A stretch of DNA of 39,777 nt from Lactobacillales bacterium. GTDB lineage: Bacteria; Bacillota; Bacilli; Lactobacillales; Streptococcaceae. Of this stretch, positions 9,101 through 17,094 are shown in pieces. Location: assembly GCA_031288715.1 (NCBI GenBank), contig JAITQW010000031.1, positions 1 through 39,777 of the forward strand. Reading direction: 5' to 3'. Each line of letters starts with the position of its first letter. The first letter of the stretch is position 1. Made by a program: the position numbers and the translations under genes. The notes under the pieces were generated by a model. The model made no database searches and was not told where the DNA came from. It saw only the letters and a program-made list of their open reading frames with translations.

Positions 9101-10657
9101 CATCATGACATCTATTCGATCGAAGATTTGGCACAGTTAATTTATGATTTGAAAGCAATTAATCCTTATGCCAAGATCAACGTGAAATTAGTTTCTTCCA
9201 CAGGAGTGGGTACCATTGCGACAGGTTGTGTAAAAGCAGGTGCAGATATTGTGGTAATTTCTGGATATGATGGAGGAACAGGAGCCAGTCCAAGAAATTC
9301 TTTGCGAGATGCAGGCTTACCGTGGGAAATGGGATTGGCTGAAACTCATCAAACGTTAACGATCAACCGTTTAAGAAATAGAATGATTTTAGAAACAGAC
9401 GGAAAACTTATGACTGGTCGAGACATTGTAATGGCAGCATTACTTGGAGCTGAAGAATATTCTTTTGCGACATTAGCATTAGTTGCGATTGGTTGTGTGA
9501 TGATGCGAGTTTGTAATTTAAACACTTGCCCTGTAGGAGTTGCGACTCAAAATCCTGAATTGCGTTCACTTTTTCAAGGAAAACCTGAACATATTAAAAA
9601 TATGATGGTATTTTTAGCGGAAGAGGTGAGAGAAATCATGGCAGATCTAGGATTTCGAGCAATCGATGAAATGGTTGGGCATACAGAGGTGTTAACCCCA
9701 CGTTTTATCGCTAGAGGAAAAGCGAAATCTTTAGATTTTTCACGCATTTTAACGCAATCTATTGGAATTGAACGAAAAGTTAAAGATCCATTTTTAGAAA
9801 AAAGACAATGGAAAGAATTGGATTTGTTTGCAGAAATGGCACTTTCTAGTAAGAAATCTGTAACGATTAAACGTAATATTAATAATGTTGATCGTGCAGT
9901 GGGAGCACGTATGGGTGGTTGGATTTCTGAGCGTTTTGGTAATAAAAGCGTGAATGAAGGGCAAATTGCCTATGAGTATAAAGGGATTGCGGGCCAAAGT
10001 TTTGGTGCTTTTGCGACGCAAGGAATTGAGTTGAAATTAATTGGTGAGGCAAACGACTATGTCGGAAAAGGTTTGTCTGGTGCACGCATTATTGTGGTTC
10101 CGCCTGAGGATGCAGCTTACCCAATTGGAGATGCACCAATTGTTGGAAATGTAGCCTGTTTTGGTGCAAATTTTGGTGAAGCATATTTTTATGGTCGTTC
10201 TGGTGAACGTTTTTGTGTAAGAAATTCGGGTGCTAATGTGATTGTAGAAGGAGTAGGTGACCACGGTTGTGAATATATGACTGGTGGAGTTGCAGTGATT
10301 CTAGGATCTACTGGTCGAAATTTTGCAGCCGGAATGAGTGGTGGAATTGCCTATGTTTACGATGAAAACGGTAATTTTTCAAACAAATGTAATCAAGAGA
10401 TGGTTGATTTATATAAAATTGGTGAAACAAGTGGTGATGAAAAATTACGTGAATTGATTGAAAAACATTTTAATTATACAAATTCTAAGAAAGCGAGAAA
10501 AATTTTAGAGAATTGGGAGTGTGAAGTTCAAAAATTTGTAAAAGTTTACCCAACAGATTATCATGCAATCGTTGATTTGCAAGAAAAATATAAGCAAAAA
10601 GGTTTAGAAGGAGACGCTCTAATCGAAAAAGTTTTTGCAAAAAGTAATGATATATGA
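6182..10657 (+). CDS. gltB: Glutamate synthase, large subunit
   Basis: This 1491-residue protein transfers the amide nitrogen of glutamine to 2-oxoglutarate to give two glutamates. Family domains appear in order. A short propeptide ends before Cys23 (AACGMGF), the expected N-terminal nucleophile of the class II amidotransferase domain. The central domain follows, then the FMN-binding synthase domain with KPGEGGQLPGEK. The 3Fe-4S cysteines lie at about 1105, 1111 and 1116 (C-x5-C-x4-C). The C-terminal GXGXG helix domain reads FGANFGEAYFYGRSGERF and onward. No frameshift is seen. The NADPH-oxidising small subunit gltD is not next to it: the next gene, rlmH, is convergent. It either works with a distant gltD, another electron donor, or is ferredoxin-type. 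Most enterococci lack this enzyme, so its presence is a lineage clue. Confidence 0.95.
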   Translation: MYSDLEKLKNTTMWDPNFEKAACGMGFVAQIDGRESHKLVDYALTMLERMNHRGGTGAEPDTGDGAGILLSMPDEFFRAEAKKYGITLPKRGDYAVGMFFLSRDHERKDELEQAISKDIEQLGYRLLWVRDVPFNFDDCGPGAQEVMPSFLQIFVEKPMEVESNREFEDRLYLLRRHLEKIYAADEFFICSLSSNTIVYKGMLHAYQVRLFYPDLSDKRTKAKICLAHSRFSTNTFPSWDRAQPFRFLAHNGEINTLKGAQNWMYSHGVKIYNEENSDSAKLENCMEYLYREGREIPQVLMMMIPESFSEEAGLTDEFSAFYEYATSFMAPWDGPAGLVFTDGHQVGAALDRNGLRPSRFSLTKDGFLVVSSESGVVDFKPSQVVDKGVLGPGEFLLVDTIKGTFQKNSEIKQKYAHKHPYRRWLNQGMKTLSSLKSTKKFEEISSSELSILWKLHGYTDEVIRSMLLPMAEKGEEPVLSMGFDSPLAVLSHQPQSLFTYFKQQFAQVTNPPIDAIREKLVIGTQMYLGGSHQSDFCVDSPENCVKLKLEDPILSMEDYQKILALSEEKYQTQIVSTLYDVEKDMPNRLQKAIHRMCMAAEEFVDNGATILVLSDYEKYSKGKMSIPILLAVSALQNYMVDKGKKEQFSIVVNSVESFEVHHFAALIGFGASAIHPYGAYLTLREYGFEKNLENYRKACVKGIVKVMSRMGISTMTGYKGAQLFEAIGLSKDVIDKYFIGTTTRIGGINLQQIEAEYLERYHFAYGKKRGDFLPSGGNFQYKTDGEHHLYNPQTVYQFQQAVRSGSYSKFKEYTARMNEESLDYPTTLRSMWMFNSKRDSVKLSEVEPVKNIVKRFKIGAMSFGSLSKEAHECIAEAMNKLGGKSNSGEGGESRARFKTQDDGRNLNSKIKQIASGRFGVNAQYLISAEELQIKMAQGAKPGEGGQLPGEKVFPWVAEIRGSTPGVRLISPPPHHDIYSIEDLAQLIYDLKAINPYAKINVKLVSSTGVGTIATGCVKAGADIVVISGYDGGTGASPRNSLRDAGLPWEMGLAETHQTLTINRLRNRMILETDGKLMTGRDIVMAALLGAEEYSFATLALVAIGCVMMRVCNLNTCPVGVATQNPELRSLFQGKPEHIKNMMVFLAEEVREIMADLGFRAIDEMVGHTEVLTPRFIARGKAKSLDFSRILTQSIGIERKVKDPFLEKRQWKELDLFAEMALSSKKSVTIKRNINNVDRAVGARMGGWISERFGNKSVNEGQIAYEYKGIAGQSFGAFATQGIELKLIGEANDYVGKGLSGARIIVVPPEDAAYPIGDAPIVGNVACFGANFGEAYFYGRSGERFCVRNSGANVIVEGVGDHGCEYMTGGVAVILGSTGRNFAAGMSGGIAYVYDENGNFSNKCNQEMVDLYKIGETSGDEKLRELIEKHFNYTNSKKARKILENWECEVQKFVKVYPTDYHAIVDLQEKYKQKGLEGDALIEKVFAKSNDI

Positions 10658-10690
10658 TGGTATACGAATTTTACTTGCAATCTATAATGT

Positions 10691-11170
10691 CTATTTATGA
10701 TAAGGATGCCCATAATTAATCATAAAACTGCGATAAATTTGCTCAATAAGGATGAGACGCATGAGTTGATGTGGAAATGTAAATTTTCCAAAGCTGATTT
10801 TTTCGTCACTACGTTTAAATACTTTTTCGCTAAGACCAAGAGAACCACCTATTACAAAGGTTATCTGACTTTTCCCGAAGATGCCAAGAGTGTTGATCTT
10901 CTGTGCTAAATCTGGAGATCTGTAAAGTTTACCTTCAATTGCAAGAGCGAAAACATAGTCATTGTCATTAATTTTTGCCAAAATACGTTCTCCTTCTTTT
11001 TGTTTCACTTTTAACATTTGCGCGGTACTTAGCTTCTCTGAAGTCTTTTCATCTGCAACTTCAAACAGTTGAAATTGAGTAAATCTAGAAAGTCTTTTTA
11101 CGTATTCAGCAGTTCCTTGCATCAGATAATTTTCTTTTAATTTTCCAACGGATATGAGTTTAATTTTCAA
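10691..11170 (-). CDS. rlmH: 23S rRNA pseudouridine methyltransferase RlmH
   Basis: RlmH is a SPOUT-class enzyme that methylates pseudouridine 1915 (E. coli numbering) in helix 69 of 23S rRNA. The knotted SAM-binding motif FVIGGSLGL and the C-terminal [18 protein letters not shown] segment ending YGHPYHK are diagnostic. I place the start at a TTG (complement of 11168-11170), preceded by AAAGGTGAG. This gives 159 residues, exactly the family length, and the normal [12 protein letters not shown] start. The open frame continues upstream to 11221 but without family similarity. It is convergent with gltB and divergent from htrA. Confidence 0.95.
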   Translation of the reverse strand: MKIKLISVGKLKENYLMQGTAEYVKRLSRFTQFQLFEVADEKTSEKLSTAQMLKVKQKEGERILAKINDNDYVFALAIEGKLYRSPDLAQKINTLGIFGKSQITFVIGGSLGLSEKVFKRSDEKISFGKFTFPHQLMRLILIEQIYRSFMINYGHPYHK

Positions 11171-11414
11171 AAATGTATACTCACCTTTCGACAAAAATTT
11201 TCGATAAGAGAAGAGGTCCATGCTGTAAATTTTCTCTACACTTCTATTGTATCCTATTTTTATTGAGATGCTTGCAAATTTAAGGAAGCTAATTTCTGCA
11301 GAGTATTTTATAGTAAATAAGGTATATAAGTTTTCTTTAAGGATTTTTTTGTAAGATAAAGAGGATATATTGTGAATAATTACGATAAAAAAGAAATATT
11401 TTAAAATCTTTTTC

Positions 11415-11444
11415 TTGCAGATTGTGTAAGAAGGCGATTAAAAT
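11415..11444 (+). promoter_or_regulatory. Candidate htrA promoter
   Basis: TTGCAG at 11415-11420 and TAAAAT at 11439-11444 are 18 nt apart, with the htrA ribosome binding site about 16 nt further on. No CtsR or CIRCE operator is visible. Confidence 0.35.
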
Positions 11445-11473
11445 AGAGAAGATAAAAAATGGAGGTTATATTA

Positions 11474-12730
11474 ATGAGTGAGAGTAAAGGGAAAATATTT
11501 GGACTTGGATTAGCGGGTGGATTGCTGGGTGCGTCATTGATTTCTGGAGGGATCAGCGTTTTAAATGGTGATTTGTTTGGAACTAGGAGTACAATTGTAG
11601 AAGATGCTGGAAAAAACCGTGTAAGTAAAGAAGTGTTTAAGAATTCAACCAATGTAACAGAGGCTGTAAAAAAAGTTCAGAACACAGTTGTTTCTGTAGT
11701 CAATTTGCAGCCTCACTCTCCAACTCAATCTCAAGGGAATGGAGGCATGTGGTCAATCTTTGGTGATGATAGTTCGTCAGATGAAGCAGATGATTCGGGT
11801 GAATTGAAACCATTTTCCGAAGGATCTGGAGTGATATATAAGAAAGCTGAAAATAAAGCTTATATAGTGACAAATGCGCATGTTGTTGATGGTCAAAAAG
11901 GTCTTGAAATTATTTTAGCAGATGGAACAAAAGTGACAGGAACTTTAATTGGATCAGATGTTTATTCAGATGTAGCTGTTATTCAAATTTCTGCAGAAAA
12001 AGTTACGCAAGTTGCTACATGGGGAGATTCTTCCAAATTAACTGTAGGAGAGCCAGCGATTGCTTTTGGTTCGCCTTTAGGAAGTGAGTATGCAAATTCA
12101 GTTACAGAGGGGATCATTTCTTCTTTGAATCGCCAGGTGACGAATCAAAATGAAAAAGGGGAAATCATTCATACGAATGCTCTTCAAACGGATGCAGCAA
12201 TTAATCAAGGAAATTCTGGAGGTCCACTAGTTAATATTGAAGGTCAGGCAATTGGAATTACCTCTTCAAAAATTTCTGCTGGAGCGGGGACTTCTGCTAC
12301 GGTTGAAGGGATGGGATTTGCGATTCCTTCGAATGATGTGGTTTCGATCATTAACAAATTGGAAGCAAAAGGAAAGGTAGAACGTCCTGCATTAGGAATT
12401 TTAAATCCTGTAAGTCTGAGTAATTTGACGAAACAACAAATAGAAAAAATATTGAAAATACCTGCAGATGTTAAAAACGGCCTTGTCCTCCAGCAAGTTA
12501 GTGCTGCAACACCTGCAGATGTTGCTGGATTAAAGAAATATGATGTAATTACGGAATTTGACGGAAAAGAAGTGAAAGATTTCATTGGTTTTCAATCGCT
12601 GTTGTATACTCACGAAGTTGGTGATACTGTTAAGGTTACGTATTATCGTGAAAAAGAGAAGAAGACAGTTGACGTTAAATTGACATTAGATAAGTCTTCG
12701 TTGGAAAAGAAGACTTCGAGAAAGCGATAA
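11474..12730 (+). CDS. htrA: HtrA/DegP-like membrane-anchored serine protease
   Basis: This is a surface quality-control protease. The 418-residue protein has one N-terminal membrane anchor (residues about 8-30), a low-complexity linker, a trypsin-like domain and one C-terminal PDZ domain. The catalytic triad is readable: His about 136 in TNAHVVDG, Asp about 166 in YSDVAV, Ser about 248 in GNSGGP. I chose ATG 11474 because GGAGG lies 8 nt upstream; an earlier ATG at 11459 has no site. The divergent neighbour rlmH is also found beside htrA in streptococci and enterococci. HtrA of this type degrades misfolded exported proteins and can process or destroy secreted peptides, which may matter for the peptide cluster that follows. 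Confidence 0.95.
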   Translation: MSESKGKIFGLGLAGGLLGASLISGGISVLNGDLFGTRSTIVEDAGKNRVSKEVFKNSTNVTEAVKKVQNTVVSVVNLQPHSPTQSQGNGGMWSIFGDDSSSDEADDSGELKPFSEGSGVIYKKAENKAYIVTNAHVVDGQKGLEIILADGTKVTGTLIGSDVYSDVAVIQISAEKVTQVATWGDSSKLTVGEPAIAFGSPLGSEYANSVTEGIISSLNRQVTNQNEKGEIIHTNALQTDAAINQGNSGGPLVNIEGQAIGITSSKISAGAGTSATVEGMGFAIPSNDVVSIINKLEAKGKVERPALGILNPVSLSNLTKQQIEKILKIPADVKNGLVLQQVSAATPADVAGLKKYDVITEFDGKEVKDFIGFQSLLYTHEVGDTVKVTYYREKEKKTVDVKLTLDKSSLEKKTSRKR

Positions 12731-12746
12731 AGTATAGTTTTTACGC

Positions 12747-12808
12747 AAAAAAGGTTGGAATAGATTTAAGGTGCTCCTATACAGGATAGCTTTATTCCAG
12801 CCTTTTTT
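12747..12808 (+). terminator. Strong terminator after htrA
   Basis: A 16-bp stem with one G-U pair is formed by 12747-12762 and 12793-12808, around a 30-nt loop. The left arm begins with six A and the right arm ends with six T, so it may also act on the opposite strand. Confidence 0.8.
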
Positions 12809-12855
12809 GATTTTTAAATTGAGAGAGGAAATCAAGAAAGAAATTCTATACTTTT

Positions 12856-12993
12856 TAATAGACCTCTTGCGAAACTAAGTACCATTACCTCGAACATGGT
12901 AGGTTTCATGTCTACTATGCAGCAAAATTTTTTGGACTTGCATGTTTTCTTTTATTTTTTATACATTAATTATGTTTCGCAAGAGATCTAATA
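12856..12993. mobile_element. MITE-like element with 20-bp terminal inverted repeats
   Basis: The ends 12856-12875 and 12974-12993 are inverted copies sharing CTCTTGCGAAAC, with two mismatches over 20 bp. The 138-bp unit has no coding capacity and contains a small inner hairpin (TACCAT/ATGGTA). The size and TIRs suggest a non-autonomous element mobilised by an IS transposase elsewhere. No clear target-site duplication can be named. Confidence 0.5.
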
Positions 12994-13111
12994 TTTTGAG
13001 TGATATGATATAAATTTCCAGAGTCTATTTATTAATGCTCTATATGGATGAACCTTTTGATTTACCCATAGAGAGTGTTAATATATTCTAAGCTTAATTT
13101 ATTTTAGTTTT

Positions 13112-14371
13112 CTACTTAGATGCTTTGCTGGCAAGTGCAGCTTCGATGCGAGCGTTTTTCCAAGATTGTTTGAGGTCGTTTAGAAGTCCGTTGTTGCTGT
13201 AGAGCAGCACATTTGCTTTATATAAATGTGCTGAGAAAGTAAGAAGAGCACCAGTTGATATGACCAATATTGCAAAAGAAATGATTACTTGTGGTATTGT
13301 AGCGACTCCGTTGGCTAATTGCGAGGGCATTACGAAGGCAGACATGTAAGGGATATAGCTTACTATTCGCAACATTATATTGGTGGGGTTGTTAGTAAAT
13401 ATCATTGGTAGATAAAACGCAAACATACCCAGTATTATGAAGGGTTGCATTGCTTTTTGTGCATCTTCTTTACGTGAAACGATGGAACCGGTAAGTGCGG
13501 CTAAGCACATGGAAAGAAAGATGGATACTAGATTGAATGGAATTATCCACCAAAATAGTCCACTAAAAATGTTTTCAAGATGAATTTCCTGTAGTAAACT
13601 CTTTCCTAGATCGGTTAGACAACAACCAATTCCTGTGATTGCATAAATGGAAAAATGTATAGTGGCAAGGAAAACCATTCCGAGAATTTTTCCGTAAAAA
13701 TGTGTTTTTGCTTCAACGCTAGATAGAATGATCTCCATGCTACGAGTTCCTTTTTCGTTCGCAATTTCCATGGCAATCATTGAAAAATAATTCATGATGA
13801 ACATAAGAATAAGGACAGTGAAAACGATAGAGGTAATGGATTGCATATCGGAATTATTTTTTTCTGTCGTTACTTTCCCGTTTTCATCGAAAAAAATTTG
13901 AGTTTGTTTCAATTGAGGAGAGCTATTGAGTTTGGCTAAATCTATAGAAGATAGGTTTAGTGTTAAGGCGTTCATTTTTTGTTGAATGCTTTGTAGTGTT
14001 TGTTGTAGATTATCTGTTTTGTTTTTGATAGATCCACTATCGTACAATTCCGCGTGAATCCGTGAATTAGAAACGCCTATTTTCAAGTAACCATCAATTT
14101 TCTCGTTTTGTAGTCGTTTTTGTGCCTGTTTTTCATCTTTGGCTGATTCAAATTTAAAGTCTGTTGATTTTAAGTGGAGAAGTTCTTGTTTCAGTTCTTG
14201 ATTTTCAGAAATAAGAGCAATTGAGAAGTTCTGTGTATCCTTATTTACCAAGTAGCTAATAGCAATGATGATTGAAATAGTCAAAATTGGTGATAAGACC
14301 ATTGCCCAAAATCCGATGCTTTTTATATTTTTTTTAAACACACTAAGTGTGATTACCCATAATTTATGCAT
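13112..14371 (-). CDS. ABC-2 type permease (NatB-like)
   Basis: The 419-residue membrane protein has one N-terminal membrane segment, an extracytoplasmic loop of roughly 140 residues and a cluster of membrane segments in the C-terminal half. The motif NEKGTRSMEIILSSV is typical of NatB/YhaP-type permeases. It overlaps the end of its ATPase gene by 8 bp. I chose ATG 14371, with GGTG 8 nt upstream, over GTG 14380. Relatives export sodium, drugs or peptides. Here it lies last in the minus-strand arm that carries the peptide and radical SAM genes, so export of, or protection against, the peptide is a reasonable inference. A housekeeping NatAB role remains possible. Confidence 0.85.
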   Translation of the reverse strand: MHKLWVITLSVFKKNIKSIGFWAMVLSPILTISIIIAISYLVNKDTQNFSIALISENQELKQELLHLKSTDFKFESAKDEKQAQKRLQNEKIDGYLKIGVSNSRIHAELYDSGSIKNKTDNLQQTLQSIQQKMNALTLNLSSIDLAKLNSSPQLKQTQIFFDENGKVTTEKNNSDMQSITSIVFTVLILMFIMNYFSMIAMEIANEKGTRSMEIILSSVEAKTHFYGKILGMVFLATIHFSIYAITGIGCCLTDLGKSLLQEIHLENIFSGLFWWIIPFNLVSIFLSMCLAALTGSIVSRKEDAQKAMQPFIILGMFAFYLPMIFTNNPTNIMLRIVSYIPYMSAFVMPSQLANGVATIPQVIISFAILVISTGALLTFSAHLYKANVLLYSNNGLLNDLKQSWKNARIEAALASKASK

Positions 14372-15266
14372 GTACTTCACCTACTTTCATTTTGAATATT
14401 TCTTCCAGTGTTGGTGATTCAGTAGAAAATACAGGTAGATAGTCTGTTTCTAAGGTTGCCTTTTTCCAAATGTCATGTGCGATAGATGGATTTTCTAAAA
14501 TTAGATGGTAGGCAGGGGTAGACGTTTCTTTTACGGATTTAACACCTGTGATGTTTAGTAATTCTTGCTTTGTAAGCTTACTTTCAATTGTCAGTCGTGT
14601 GCGACCGTAACTTTCACGAATTTTTTGAACAGAACCATTAAGAATCATTTTTCCATTTTGAAGCATGATGAGTTGATCGCATAGTTTTTCCACATTGTCC
14701 ATGTTGTGAGAGCTAAAAATAATGCTTGCACCTTTTGCTTTCATTTCAAGAATGCCATCAATTAAAATTTGTGTATTGACAGGATCTAAACCTGAAAACG
14801 GTTCATCTAGAATGATTAATTTTGGTTGATGAATCAATGTCACAATTAATTGAATTTTTTGTTGATTCCCTTTCGAAAGTTTTTTTATTTTGTCTTTTCG
14901 TTTTCCTTTTACCTGAAATTTTTCCATATATTTATCAATTAATGGATCGATTTCCTTTTTTGATTTCCCACGAAGTTCGGCAAAGAAGTAAAGTTGATTT
15001 TCCACAGTATCTTTTGGATCTAGACCGCGTTCTTCAGGCAAAAAGCCAATTTCATTATAATCTGTCTGGTTGAGAGGATGTCCACTCCACATGACATTTC
15101 CTGTTTCTTTGGCTAAAAGATTCAAAATTAAACGAAAAGTAGTGGTTTTTCCAGCTCCATTTTGTCCAATCAAACCAAGTATTTTCCCAGATTTTATGGT
15201 GAAAGAAAGATCATTGATAGCACAGAAATTCCCAAAATGTTTTTGTAGATTTACAACTTCTAACAT
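14364..15266 (-). CDS. ABC transporter ATP-binding protein (NatA-like)
   Basis: The 300-residue ATPase has Walker A GQNGAGKTT, the ABC signature LSKGNQQK, Walker B LIILDEP and the switch histidine in SSHNMDNVE. The C-terminal extension of about 80 residues is normal for drug- and peptide-type exporters. The start has a good AAAGGAGATGG site. Translational overlap with the following permease gene shows they form one transporter. The radical SAM gene lies 74 nt upstream on the same strand. Confidence 0.9.
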   Translation of the reverse strand: MLEVVNLQKHFGNFCAINDLSFTIKSGKILGLIGQNGAGKTTTFRLILNLLAKETGNVMWSGHPLNQTDYNEIGFLPEERGLDPKDTVENQLYFFAELRGKSKKEIDPLIDKYMEKFQVKGKRKDKIKKLSKGNQQKIQLIVTLIHQPKLIILDEPFSGLDPVNTQILIDGILEMKAKGASIIFSSHNMDNVEKLCDQLIMLQNGKMILNGSVQKIRESYGRTRLTIESKLTKQELLNITGVKSVKETSTPAYHLILENPSIAHDIWKKATLETDYLPVFSTESPTLEEIFKMKVGEVHA

Positions 15267-15340
15267 TTTCCATCTCCTTTTACATAAAGCAAAACAAAGC
15301 CAATGAAATATTTTTTATGTTGTTGATCATATTCTTTTTT

Positions 15341-16645
15341 CTAAATTGTAAAGGGTTGCATAACTTCTTCAGGAAAGAAAGTTTCCTTTTGTTTTTCATA
15401 CCAGTTGCAAGTACTAACTTTTTCTTTATTATTTATACCACATGCGGTACAACCAGCACAGTCATCCTCTTTTTCGCATGTTTTGCAAAATTGTTCACAT
15501 GGGGAATGAAATTTAATAAATTTATGAGCGTATTCTTGCATAATTGCCTCCAATGATTGTTCACGTAAATTTCCTAAACGAAAATTAATCATCGGGCAAG
15601 GGGTCACGTCCATATTTTCTTTGAAGCAAAGGATCATATATCCTGCTCCACAATTATTTTGTTCATTCGGTTTATTTTCAGGAATTTTTACAACAAAATT
15701 TTTATCTTCGTATTTGCCTTTTAAAATTTTTAACAGTTTATTTAGTTCATCGAGTGTTAAATTAGTTTTTAACTGATTTTTTCTGGCATTCCCTTGCTCT
15801 AAGATGTTTCCGATTTCGATTAACTCAGTCCCTAATTTTTTCGCAGTATATACAAGATTCTCTATTTCTTCTTTGCTTTGATCAATGAGTGTACTGGCTA
15901 TTTGGAATGGGATGTTTCTTTGATTTAGCTCATTTAAAAATTGCAACGTTTTTTCATAACTTTTAGAATGATTGCGAATGAAAGTATGTGTCTCTTTATT
16001 ACCATCTAAACTAACTTTGACGACGCAACCTTTGATTTTTTTTATTTTCTCAAGAGTTGTTAACAATTCTTCATTGAAATGCATACCACTAGTTGAAACA
16101 TTAATGACTAAGCATCTTTTTGTGAGTTCATCTACAATGTAGTTAAAATGTGGATGTGTTAACGCTTCTCCTCCTGTTAGTTGAATAATGTGAATTCCAT
16201 AAGTATCTATAATTTTTAACACGTTATCGATGTCTTCCTTAGAAACATAGGTGTTATTTTTGCTAGGCAGGTAGCAATGTCTACATTTTAGTGGACAATA
16301 GTCAGTAATTTCCCAGCACAAGCTATCTGTATAAAAAATTTCTGCACTTCCTTTAGTTGTTTGGTAAAATTTTCTCGAGGAAATTTCTTCAACAAATTCT
16401 TCTTCGATTATGGGAGTGAGAAATTCAGAAACATTTTCTTGGATGATTTCTGTTTCCTCATCGTAAATGCTTTTCAGTTGTTCAACAATTTCTTGAAAAG
16501 AATGAGTGCCATCACACAAGCGTAAGATTTCATAAGCGGAATCATTGATCGGAAAAGATTCCCGAAAACCATTTTTGTAGAAGACAAAAGAGATTAGATT
16601 GGGTTTAATTTTTAGATAAGATTTTTCGATTAATTTTAAATACAA
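15341..16645 (-). CDS. Radical SAM/SPASM peptide-modifying enzyme
   Basis: The 434-residue protein has the layout of a RiPP maturase. Residues about 1-90 resemble a PqqD-like peptide-recognition domain (NDSAYEILRLCDG and following). The radical SAM core starts with CPLKCRHC (Cys117, 121, 124), which binds the SAM-cleaving 4Fe-4S cluster. The C-terminal SPASM region has about ten cysteines, including a dense run of C-x3-C-x2-C-x5-C-x2-C-x2-C type, for auxiliary clusters. Such enzymes make thioether, C-C or epimerised products on precursor peptides; which one cannot be told here. The start is TTG 16645 with GGAGG 7 nt upstream. The likely substrate is the small peptide encoded 450 nt upstream on the same strand. 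Confidence 0.88.
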   Translation of the reverse strand: MYLKLIEKSYLKIKPNLISFVFYKNGFRESFPINDSAYEILRLCDGTHSFQEIVEQLKSIYDEETEIIQENVSEFLTPIIEEEFVEEISSRKFYQTTKGSAEIFYTDSLCWEITDYCPLKCRHCYLPSKNNTYVSKEDIDNVLKIIDTYGIHIIQLTGGEALTHPHFNYIVDELTKRCLVINVSTSGMHFNEELLTTLEKIKKIKGCVVKVSLDGNKETHTFIRNHSKSYEKTLQFLNELNQRNIPFQIASTLIDQSKEEIENLVYTAKKLGTELIEIGNILEQGNARKNQLKTNLTLDELNKLLKILKGKYEDKNFVVKIPENKPNEQNNCGAGYMILCFKENMDVTPCPMINFRLGNLREQSLEAIMQEYAHKFIKFHSPCEQFCKTCEKEDDCAGCTACGINNKEKVSTCNWYEKQKETFFPEEVMQPFTI

Positions 16646-16699
16646 TGTTTTTCCTCCATTTCTTTAAAAAAGTTCCTTTAGCTATTTTTCTGAAGAAAA

Positions 16700-16882
16700 T
16701 TAGAACTCTTTTTTTGCTATAATTTTTTTCGATACAAAAATAGATAGATACAAAATAGCCGTAATTATCAGTAAGATAATTGTAAAAATAAAGGAATCGT
16801 TTGTAAATTTCATCATTTCAAAGACTAGTTTTTCGTGTTTAGAAGTAAAATCTAAAAAGAATATAAGTAAGGTAGTAGAAAT
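16700..16882 (-). pseudogene. Permease C-terminal remnant, or small one-segment membrane protein
   Basis: A 60-codon open stretch reads toward the radical SAM gene. The only ATG starts are at 16816 and 16813 and would give 37-38 residues with one membrane segment (FIFTIILLIITAILYLSIFV) and a basic end, KKIIAKKEF. No Shine-Dalgarno sequence precedes them. The codons upstream still read as protein-like sequence (LLIFFLDFTSKHEKLVFE). The end is similar in kind to the C-termini of the two small permeases of this cluster, which favours a truncated third permease. A short immunity peptide is the alternative. Confidence 0.35.
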
Positions 16883-16995
16883 TCAGTTTGTAGAGATTAT
16901 AGTGAAAAAATATAATTATTGCTCGGATTTAAAAATATAATGGGAGTAATATTTAGGCATGGAGGACATTAATACCATTTGTTACTAGGTTGTCT

Positions 16996-17051
16996 TTGAT
17001 TTTGAAAAATCAAGTTTGTAACCTACCATGAAATGGGTGATAGGTTACAAA
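16996..17051 (-). promoter_or_regulatory. Two adjacent hairpins downstream of the peptide gene
   Basis: Reading on the minus strand, the first hairpin has a perfect 11-bp stem (TTTGTAACCTA/TAGGTTACAAA, 17015-17025 with 17041-17051). Directly after it comes TTGATTTT/AAAATCAA at 16996-17013. There is no long U-run. They sit 44 nt past the peptide stop and before the maturase gene, where partial termination or transcript stabilisation would favour peptide over enzyme. Confidence 0.5.
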
Positions 17052-17094
17052 GAAGTCAAAAGGATAGTATTGATTTATAACTGATGTTGTAAAA

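Noticed and set aside
11171..11221. Longer N-terminus for RlmH
   Set aside because: The extra 17 residues match nothing in the family. A TTG with AAAGGTGAG gives the exact family length of 159.
13112..15266. Calling the ABC pair a sodium exporter NatAB
   Set aside because: Sequence type fits NatAB-like exporters generally, but context beside the peptide and maturase genes makes a peptide role at least as likely, so no substrate is assigned.
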